Origin: Molanna angustata
Taxonomy: Eukaryota; Arthropoda; Insecta; Trichoptera; Molannidae
Length of the DNA: 64,000 bases
NCBI GenBank assembly: GCA_963576475.1
Contig: OY754964.1
Location: 51,181,892-51,245,891 of the forward strand
Direction of reading: 5' to 3'
Part shown: one piece after another, positions 49,901-61,900 of the stretch
Numbering within the stretch: position 1 is the first letter of the stretch
Layout: every line of letters starts with the position of its first letter
The notes under the pieces: model-generated
What the model saw: the letters and a program-made list of their open reading frames with translations, nothing else
What the model was told of the DNA's origin: nothing
Database searches by the model: none
Position numbers and translations under genes: made by a program

Positions 49901-52900
49901 TTCCTGTATGGTGTGGAAACATGGACGCTTAGGGAGTCAGAACGAAAGAGGATCGATGCTTTCGAAATGTGGTGCTGGAGGCGTATGTTGCGCATCCCAT
50001 GGACAGCCAGAAGAACCAATGTGTCAATTCTAGATGAGCTTAAGATCGAGGATCGTCTATCGACGATATGTTACAGACGTATCCTTCAATTCTTTGGAAA
50101 CATTGCCAGAAGAGACAGACTGCCTCGAGAAGCTTGTTGTGATGGGCAGCGTGGAGGGACGGAGATCTCGTGGTCGCTCACCGACCAGATGGAGCGATTT
50201 GGTTAAGTCCACAATGGGGTCTTCGGTGACTGGTGCTCTGCGTTCAGCCCAAAACAGATTGGCATGGAGGCGGGCCATACGTGTGGTGACGGACTACAGC
50301 CGCTATCCTCAGTCATGAGGAAAAGGATAAATGAAATATACAATTGGTGCACATCTACATCAAATGCCGGGAGGATCATGTGACATATTGATGCCGCCAT
50401 GTACTTTTTTGTATGGAGAAATCCACAATAACATTATTCATCATTTATTCTATTTTTATATTAAGTGTTCAAATTTCTTAGAGTATATTTGATCTTTTTA
50501 TGATACGTCTACATCTTTAGGTTTTTTTTTAACCTTTTTAATATTCAATCAAAACGAGATTAAGAAATATGTGTACATTGTGAAAAACTGCCCATCCGTA
50601 GGTAATTGAAGTACTTTTTCCTACTATTAATTGGGCTAAAAGAATCTAGTCACAAATTACAATACAAAGGCAATACATAGACACTAACAAAAATTATTTG
50701 ATTTTATAATGTAAATAATACTTCACCATTTAAACAAAAAAAAAAAACTGATACAATTTCTGCAAAATATATTTTGGACCTATTACAACTTTGGGCAACT
50801 TAGGAGCAATAAAATGTTATGCTCAATGTAGTGGCAATCTTACTGTATTTTTCTAAAGCTTAGATCTTTTGTTTGATACTTTTCATAGTTAAACATTTTG
50901 CTTCTACAAAAGCAAATGCTACAAAATGGTTCTGCTTTTTTAGGTTTGCAGTACACCTTCGGACCGAACGGACAAATGCTGTCCAAAGTGGAATGGTGTC
51001 AAGTGACATCTCCTTATCCCATACAGGCTGTGATTTCTGATATATCTGTAGCTCCAGTGTATTCAACCAGGAACATGTCTGCACAGGACGTTCTCCCAGT
51101 GGGTGACAAGGTCTTCATCAAAACTGGACCATACTATGGTTGTATGGCTGAGGTAATATACTTAATCTGTTTAATATTGTTCAAGTGTTTACACAAGTGA
51201 TTGGGTGTACTAGCGAGACTAGGTCTAAACTAGGCCATTCAGCCAACTTTTTCACCCTCCACCTCCGGCAGTTCATGCAACAGAATGAAGCGAAGCTTTT
51301 AAGGTAGGTACTTAAAAAAATAATAATTAAAAAAATATAAATTGTAACAGAACGATGTATGATAGAGTTCGGAATGAAGATACAAGGAAAGAATGTAAGA
51401 TAAAGAAAGATGTAATTAACAGAATGAAAGTTAACACATTGAGATGGTTTGGCCACTTGGGGAGAATGAACGAAGAACGCCTGACGAAGAAAATATACAA
51501 AGCTGACAGGAACGGAATAAGAGGTCGCGGGCGCCCAAGAAAAGGATGGCACGACCATGTAAACAATATTTTGAAAGATGGAAATGTAAGAAGCATGAAC
51601 AACAGACGAACATGTATAAGACGATGTATGAATGTTGATGAGGCGATGAATGTGTGTCAAGATAGAAAAATGTGGCATTCGGTTCTCTCTGCCTACCTCG
51701 TGAGGGACATGGCGTGATGGTATGTATGTATGTATGTACTTAAAAAAATATATTCGACGCAGTGTTTATCAACAACATCTGGTGGACGTCACAATGTCCG
51801 TTAGACTCCACAAGGTGCGGGCTTCCAGTCCATTACCAGTGTACTTTTTTTCGTGGCTGCTTCGTATGGGCACGTGGCCTCATACATAAAAATACTATTT
51901 TTCACATAATATGTATAATATTGTCTATCTTTAAACAAAAAATCAATAAAATTGGCATTCTAGGCCACTTGTAAACAATTACATATTTGACAGCTAAATT
52001 GGTGAAACAATGCTAGTAAAGCAAATCTGACCCACAATGCAAAAGGAAACAATTGTTCCATGTAAATTGTTCCCTATCCCTATGTCGGATTTTATTATTT
52101 CGTGCCTTTTGAGGTCTGGCTACGGCGGGAACAGACACATTGCTATGTTGGCACTGTAATCACCGTAATGGTAAATTCGCATAAATCAATATAGGCGGCT
52201 CGGCAAGTAAAGCAAAAAAAACATTCTATAATTCTTACTATATAACATTTAAACATCCTTTCTTTTGAAGATAGTAATAAAACATTCAGCTCGCGAGGCT
52301 TTGTTTTTTTATACTGTTTCAAATGTAACATTATAAGAATGTAATATTGAAATTTTTTTGCTCTACTGTTAAATTGCCGATTTTTACATAGGAGGATTTC
52401 AAACAAATGCAATGACAGGCACACTGACATGAATATAGGTGCCCACAAACATGTGCAAATCCATAACCACAATCTTATGAGGTCTACTTTATTTATATGC
52501 AGATATGCAGATTACTTTTCAATAATAATTGGCTTATTTTTATTTCATCCAAAACAGTTACTATTCTACCGTCTAGTAGTAATTTATTTGATTACTTTAC
52601 GAGCGCCCTGGGTTCGATTCCCACAGAAAGAAATATATTAAAATTGATTTCTCTCATAATTGGTTCTAATTAATTTGCCACTAGTGTGTGGTGTAAAGAG
52701 TTTTAAAGTTTTTATTTTTTTATCACTTTTTATGCATACCTACATGTCATATAATATTGCATTGTATAAATGGCAAACTTATTGCATGGATGCAATTTCT
52801 TCCAGACAACTATGGTGTGTGGGGTGGGATGTACGTTGGTTAGGGAATAGTGATTGGGGAGTTGTAACGTAAGACTACTGAGTAATACATGTAAAAATGT

Positions 52901-55900
52901 AAATTTTAGATAAAGGATTCAAGCAATTTGATAAAGCTGGGTAGAGTAACAATATCTGTGTCAATGGAAGCTGAACCAAATGTGATACCTCCGCCGTCGT
53001 CAGCACCACCCACATATTACATGGCGGGACATGCAGCTGCTGTCAAATGTGGTCAGTATTACATTACATATCTCAATAAACATTGCCTCTCCAGGTCATA
53101 CCTTATTACTCTGACAATCTATGTCGACCAAACCACTGTTGCAACAAAAATAATACATTGTTTAAAAGTATTGCCAGCAATATTTGTAATTACCATAACG
53201 TACAAAGTGTAATTCTATTGAGATAATGTTTACTTGATAGAGTTCTATTATATGTAAATTACTATAACAATATGTTTTAGATTCAATATTTTTATTTGGT
53301 CTGCTAATAGCCATGCTGTTTTATTATTAGGACATTATCAAGATTATACTGACAAGACTGACCACATTGTATTATAGTCACGGAAATGCCCTGAATAAGC
53401 AAAATAGCTATTTATTTATTTGTAACTTTCTATACATATAATTTGTACACTGATGGGCTTATTGCCGAGCGGCAATTTCTTCCAACCAACCAGAGCTATT
53501 GTATAAAAAATAGAAATTGTATTTTGCAAGTTACAAATAAATCCAAAAATAATACAAAATTGTCCAATTTCAAATTACCCATCAAGTAAATAAAACTAAT
53601 GCATACTATTAATTGATGGTTTGATTTTTTGCAAGGTTAAGAGTAAGACTATTTTGTTAAAGTCAAAACAATATTTGCCAACAGATGACTGTGATTGTAT
53701 TAAATATTTGTCTATTGATCAATTATAATAAATGTATTTGAATTGTCTGTTGAAGGTATATCTGTATTCATGTTGTCACGTATTACTGGCTGTATATTTG
53801 TGTCAGCAAGTGACAAACCAGAGGATGGAGGAAAAAGAACCAATATTGGACTTAATATCAAATATTCTAAAAAGGTATGCCTTAATCTACATATTAATAG
53901 TAAATAGTTACTGCTGTAACATAGTGGTAAGCCGTTTATCCGTGCCATTTCATTTTAAATAAATTATATATATATATATTGCACTGCATTTTGACTAATT
54001 ATGGAGCCTTTTTGTTTCGCCGGGATAAGCAATGCGCTGATCCAATAACTAATGGCGAGCAAGGTTGCTACTGGAGTTCGATGTACCTGCGTGAGCTCCG
54101 CAACTCTTTAGTACAATATATACACAGCGGTCATCAATGCTATCTCCGCTTGTTCAACATTTTTTGACTGTCATTGTGACGTCACCGCTTATTATAAATC
54201 TATTCTTTTCGCTGCCTCTTAAATTCTGTAACATCCGTTGTGTAAATAATTTACTATCTCTGCATCAAGAAATTACCGCTCAAACCACACAACCAAGCTG
54301 CAGGATAAGTAGGCTCTACAGCTTAGTATCTGCCGGCCCAAAGATAGGTGCATTGTGTCTCTTTGGCATATACTGGAGGTGCCTTTATCTCAATGTGCAG
54401 TGCATAAATTCTTATATATTTTTTCGATAATATACTCTTGTCAAATTACCTATTGAACCAGCCAATATACTGTCGGTTTCCTGAATTTGATTCCCAGTTG
54501 TATGAAATTGCCATTTAGAAATTAACTCAAACAATTACACAGGGGGGGTAAGTCTGGTCCGACCGGCGAAAAACAATTTTAAAATTACAAAGATGATTAT
54601 GAAAATATTGTGTTGGTAATTTTTTTACTTTATTGTTGGAATGTCACTTTTATTATTCAGTGGTTCAATTTATTAAACACTCTTGTTTTTCTTGATTTCT
54701 CCCTTTCACAAATCAATAAATTATTACTGTCTTTTTATAGAATGAAGAGTTAACTGGATATACAAAGCGCATAGATAACAGATGGTTGTATTCACAGAAG
54801 TGTGTAAATCTTGTAAACGACTACAGCAACAATTTTCATGACATGTTTCAACGGTTGGCGTTGAAGATTGAACAAGATAATTTCACTGAAAAAGATCTGT
54901 TCCCCAACAATATAGGGTAAGTTCTTTTTTGTTTTAAAAATTTGTTGTAATATTATTTCCAAAATGCTCAAACAAAGATAATTACAAATAAGTATTAATA
55001 CCTATGGTAAAATTAATATTCAGTTACAAACGAAAAATAGAACGATTCAAATCTCATTAAAAAAATTAAACATTCTTTTATTGTGTTAACATATTATTGT
55101 GTATAGGAGCATCCTGCAAAGGTTATGTTTTTTTATTTAAAAAAAATGTATATTTGCTTTAAACAAGTCAGAAATAACGACTCCGTGACTTGGGTAATTT
55201 CGTCTTAGATGGATTTGTAATTATACAATTAAAAACACTTACTTCGTGTATATTATTTTGTGTACAACCGCAAATTTATTGCCATATGGCAATTTCTTCC
55301 AACCAACCAAAACAATGTGAGGCCACAAAGCTTTTTGACTGATAATCCATTTTGTTATCGTTGAATTTTGAAGTTTTTTGATTGTTTTTATGCGGAATTA
55401 CCCATTACAAGATCGAGTTTGGTTGAGGCAAGATTTGAACCTGGGTCCACTGAAATTGTAATTTAGCACACTGATTGTTCTGCCACTGAACCGTCTAAAT
55501 ATAATGTGTGTTATATTTTCAGTGAAAATAAACTTCAAGAAATTGTGGAGTGGCTGAAAGAGCAGCCACATACAAAGTGTTCAGTAAGAAGCTGCGACTC
55601 CCAGGGGCTGGAACCTGAAGAGTTGGCTCAACTGAGAAACACCGTCATGGTTCAAAAGCAACAGCTCAAGGATCAAATTAAGAAGTTGACTCTTCAGGTC
55701 AAACCTCATGTACTGTTCAAGGTAAGTAACCATCACCTTGGGATTATCATTAACAATAACGGGGGATGCTTACACAATCAGTAATATTGTCAACTTGTTC
55801 ATTATTAATTTTCATCCATACATGTTCAGTATTGTTTTCTTCTGAGAATGAATTTGAGCAAATGATGTGCACGCCTTACACAACCATTTTTAATGATTAC

Positions 55901-58900
55901 ACCTTCCATGCGACAATACTGATGTTCCGATATCAGAATATTTGGATCTGCATCATTCCATTTATTGTCATTGCATGATCATTAATACTGTTTTAGACTG
56001 TGCTCTTTACTACTGACTACCGGTATCTTGGATAACTGGTTAAGATAAACTGACACTGCTCGTTATGCTACCGGTGCCGGGTGGTTAGGCCGAGGCTGAT
56101 CCGATATATTAGAATTATACCGGAACGTAGGCTCAACTCTGTTTGGTCCAATGTAGAAAACTTGAAGAGATGTAGTTCTTGGTCGCAGTCCAAGTAGCTT
56201 CCTATTGTGACATACTAGATACTAGAGAACAATACTTAAGACTCAGAAGAAAATGGGGTCACCAGGACAAGATATGTCCGCTAAGTAGAGGAAAGCTCTA
56301 CCTAGAAATAGAAAATCTATTGTTATATGATAGTATTGTACCACAGAAGGTGATACACTGTGTACTCGGGGTTAGCACCACTAAATTAAGATTATAACAC
56401 AGTGGATGAAAATAAGTTGAGAGAAAAGAAACGTTTGATTCACTTACAATATATTGTGTGTCATGATATTTAAATACACAAAATTAACAAATTGAAAGTA
56501 TACAGTAAATTAACAATTAGTTGAATTTTTATAAACGGTATTTAGCGTGGAAAAAAAATATTGGCACACTGAAGTTAACATTCTCACGATGGTACTAAGA
56601 TGGTAAAACAGTTGTTTGTTTGTTTATATAGTCTTAACCTCGGAGCTGAATGGAATGTGTGAGGTCAATAACCTCGTCCTAGTGTATTCTGAGTACACCT
56701 GTAGCTGGTATCTGCGTTATGAAGTACCTTTTTTGTACTTGGAGCGAGCGATCCGCCGTACTCTCAATTATTTCAAGTAATGAGAGTATAGTGAGATGGG
56801 GTCGACAGATAAAAACGTTCTGAACTGATAAAGAGGTCAGGGATAATGTTTTCCAAGAAAGTAGACCTCCAGGAAATTCTCTCAAGAGATGGAAGGACAG
56901 CTGGTAAATCACATCGGAAGCTGATGCAGGACTATAACAGGCCTAATAAGAGATAAAATAAAAAAAATTATAGTATAATTGATTGTGTAAGGGTCCTATT
57001 ATATTTCACATGTTATAATAAAAATATATACCTATAAAACTTATATTGTTGTAGCCTGACCTACATTCTGGAACTATTCCTCCGGACCCCACTGTTGCAG
57101 ATTTTCAACTGTACGACCGTGTCGTTAACGTCAATCCAAGATCAACAGTAAGTATTTGTAGATAATGGTGGTTATTCTGAAATGACTACCGTTGTATCGA
57201 CATGAATCCAATCACAATAGTTGTTTTTGTTTGTCAAATCAATCATCACGCAATAGTACACGTTTTGGTAATTCTGAACATGCAATTGCCTTGTCCATGG
57301 TCAAAAACAATCGTAACTAACTTTAGACCACAGATTATGTCTTCAGACACTTCTATTTTATCTGTGCTTCACACTTCAAAACATTCGAACACATGCGAAT
57401 ACCGTTGTTTACGCGCTTCAATCTTTATTTCGACTGGTATAGCTCTTTTTGTATTTCCACAGACATGAGGTTTAATGATGTTGATTAAAAATCTCGCCAT
57501 ATTTCGGTCAACTCTTTATTACTTCAATAAATCTAATTTCAGGAATATCAAATGGGTTTGTCACGTTTCTCAAATTCCTTCTATAAATACCTACTATATG
57601 CATACCTAGAACAAAACCATAAAACAAATTTAAAGCATCGATACTTCATTTTTAAAAGTTTTACAAATGTGCTGTTAATGAATAAAAATCCTACTTCCAA
57701 TCTGTCATTTTCCTCTAAATATTCAACTAAAGCCAAAGCTGCATTTTCTTGTGCCATTTTAAGCGAATATCTAAATATTTGTCGAAGAAAAAGTCAAACC
57801 GAGTCAATCTGTAATCTAAACAACAGGTTTTGACCGCTTGTTTCAATATCAACAGTTGTTCAGTCAACAATTCCAACAGATGTGCGTTCAGAATAACCCA
57901 CTGTCAAAAAAGACGATAGCCGCCATTTTTGTATTGTGATAATCCCAGATATCAATCGGTTTTGTCGTTTCAGAATAACCACCAATATGTAGTTCAAGTA
58001 AGTTATTTATTTTTAGTATTACAACTTTGAAGAGGCAAGCGTATGTGCTTCCTCTGTTCCCTTAGAGACTACATTTCAGTTGTTATTTTCATTTGTGTGT
58101 TTTGAAAACAATCATGACACAGTAAACTTGTTGGTGACGAGTTCTACTTAAAACAAAATTGTTTCTAATGCAAAAACAATTTAGCCGTGTATTAGGAAAC
58201 ATTGTTCGAGGAAGCTATCACAAAAAGCACCACGTCTTTGTACATGTACATAGTAATAGATAAAATATATCAATTGTGCACCCCGTTAACACATACGAGT
58301 TTGCATAACACTACTACACATTCACCACGCAAGGTGGTGTGGTTCAATCAACTAGAAACAGATTTGAGACTGGCAACTGAATTTATTTATTTCAAAAGAA
58401 AAATAAAATAGACATCAAATATTGACCGATTCACTTAATTTTTTATAGCATGAATTTTGTAGTTATAAATTTTTGTTTCTTTTGTTTTCAAATGTCTCCT
58501 TTACACGCGAGTGCTTGCACTCTGGTAAAGGGCAATATGTTTTTTATTTTATATCTTTTACTTTATCTTGTGATTGTGTATTTAAAAAAAAAAAAATTAA
58601 CTCAAGTTCGCTTAGTAACCCTATAATGACACCCACTCAAAAAAAGATTATCGGCCAGAAAATTATTTAAACAAACATATATACCACTTTGTAGTTTAAA
58701 AAAGTTGTGGTGGAGATTGTATGATCCGCCTTTGTGTGTAATGGCGTGTTAATTGTGACAGAAATATTAATTTGTTTTCAGGTTCCACTAGGTCGGAAGG
58801 GAACTATTATAAATATAAGTCAATCGCGGCCTCGTACGGATACCATTAATCTCTCTGACAAGTTAAACAGTGAGCCACTCTATCAGATACTATTCGACGA

Positions 58901-61900
58901 ACCTTTCCTCGGCGGTGTCAATACAGACGGCATAGATGACAACAGAATATTCAAGTATGACTTGTTTCAATAAATAATTATAAGCCATAGATTAACACAG
59001 TTTCGGGCAGAATCTCTATTCTTGTCTAAGAGACTTGTGGATGTTTTGCCGTGGGAATGTGATTCACAAAATGTTTGTGTTTAAAAATAGACTTGACAGA
59101 TTGATCAAGTGACTGCTGTTGTAATTTCAGACGTACAGACTGTCTGATAACGCTTTAAATAATAATAATAGCGTTACTTTTTGATTGTTTGACATCCCTG
59201 TTTTCCATTTTAAATAGAAAGAGCAATTAAAGATGCTAAAACATTTTTCAATCTTGAAAGTTTTATTGTATTTACCCAGCATAGCACGAGTTGTAACGGC
59301 CCGTTAAAATATCATTGTTGGTCCGATAAAATATCAGGTGATCTAGTGGCAATACATCTGTGATCTAGCAGCATCTCATCAGGGTCAATAAGAATAGTCT
59401 GAAGTTTTGTCAGCGCCAGAGTGCCGATATGTACTCGAATCACGTCTCGCTCGCATATGAGTTTGTATGACGCTGTTCACTTGTTGTGTTTTGGGCACGG
59501 CAATCTCTCCCCGCTACCATTCCCCACGTATCTCCTCGACCATTCGTTTTGCTTTGTTTGGAAGAAAAAGACATAAGATTACGTAATCTATTTTTATTTG
59601 AAAAATATTATAAACAATGTAAATATAATAATAATATAAATATGATGATATAATTATGATAAAAATATAAATATGATAATAATATGAATATAACAAGTTG
59701 CTACATTCTAGAGTCTTAGGATATTAATTGTCCACTTGACTGATCCAGACTGAAAACACAATTAAAACTGTCTCCACTGGGAATCGCCTGGGACCTTTGG
59801 ATCAGTAGTCAGATACTTAATCAACTGAGCCACGATCAACGCTCCCTCTAATTTTTCTATTGTGTGTGTGGATCTTCGATGCATCTGTGCAGTGGCGGTG
59901 CGATAAATTTACACCCCCCCCATAAACACACATACAATTTTTCATTAAAATGTATATTTTTAGGGTATTTATATAATAACAACACTAACAAAGATAATTT
60001 TTGAAATAAATAAAAAAGATAACTCAAATCTGTCAATGGAAACTTTCTTATATAATATTGACTGTGCGGAGGGTAAAACATGACATGTGTGCGGAGACAT
60101 TTTAGTAGGTGTGCGCGCGCACACCTTACAGGGAACATTGGCCACGATAGTATAATTATGAAAATAATATAAAAATGACAATAATATAATTATAATTAAA
60201 AATATAAATATGATATTTTTTTTTATTTTCTTCTAAAATAATACATTACTACAAAATTTTCGTCGACGTCCATCGCACACGGTCGCTTCGTATAGAGTGC
60301 CGAATATTGGCTCCACCCATGTAGGTAATTAAAAAAAATCGTGGCCTGATATCCGACAAGTGGGAACAGGCACGACACATGAAATAAAATTGTTTTACAA
60401 CATCCGACAAATGGAAACGGGCTCTAAGGAACAAATTTCATGTGGGAATATTTAATCCATCTAAATATTCATTTTTAAAATATGCATAGGATAGGTTCAG
60501 TGGCAGTCTCCTTACTACCTTATCTCTTTTTTTTTTTAATAAAATTGAATATGTCCTTGTTAAGTACATATACATCTTCCTACGTTCCCTAAAATAAGCA
60601 AATAAATGCTTGTGCTATAGGTGAACGAAATCGGTCGAGGCAGGATTCGAACTCGCGACCACTGGATTAATAGCCCAGCGCGCTAACTGCTCTGCCATCG
60701 ACCCATCTATATTCATTGAACATTATTTATATATATATATTTTTTATTAATAAGGCACAGCCACCAATAGAGGCTGATTTGTGCTGTACAATTTATATCA
60801 TAATATATTTACTGTTGAAAAGAAGAGTAAAAACAGAATTCCATTAGATTATTTATATTTCAAAGTCTCTTAACGTTCTAATATAATTTTATAGTTATCA
60901 TTTTAGTAGGTACTCCTAAATTAAAAGGAATATATTTATAATTGTTATTGTTTAATTTCAGAATGCAAGGTTATAATTTACTAAATATAACCTATGGGCT
61001 CCATTTACATAATAAAACAAATAATAAGGTAATTACATATTTATATATACTGTAATGAAATAACAATATCATTTTGTATGTACATCAATTTTATAATGTA
61101 GTTTCATTTGAAGCTGTTGCACTGTATTTCCTCCACCACCTATAAAGGGCCTAATAACGGCCCCTTGATTAACTCTGAAAGAACATAAGAAGAGTCCGGA
61201 GAACTCTAGAACCTTGCAGACACAGCACTTAAAGTGCCATGGAAGAAGATAAGAACTGTTGCACTCTCAACAATGTTATTTTTATTTCTAGGTTCAATTG
61301 ACTGTAAAACCAGGTGATCCCAGTGATAGTATTAATGCCTTGAGATCAAACGATGGACACAATTCTGCCTTTGCAAATTATACAAGGTAAATATAAATCA
61401 AATCATTTTAATATAAACATTTCAATATTCTTCAATTATTTGTTCTGTTTACAAATTGAAACATACCACTTTAACAGTCTTTTATTTTTGTAATTACAAA
61501 TAATATTTATCTAATTTATTATATTTCAATATTATTTAGTTCCTCGATTTATTTAATATTTGTTTAAATTATTTTATGTAATCAAAATATTTTATTTCTA
61601 TTTCAGTCCGACAAAACATATTCAAAATTGGAGGACGGAGGCGAAACCTCCTCAATCTTTTGCTCCAAAGCCAACAGTGACATCAGTTCCTGCCCCCAAT
61701 CCTTTGTCGTATAATTCTAACGTTAAACCCATTCACACAAAGGTAATCATATCTGGCCAAACCACCAGCTATACTGGCACTGTCTATGTCATTAGAGTGG
61801 TGTTACTACCTAAAGAGTACCCAATGGTCCAGCTAAGCAGAAAACACTTAGCATTATTGGAGGATATCACTGCGGCAGAATTGCTCCTGCCGATGGACTT

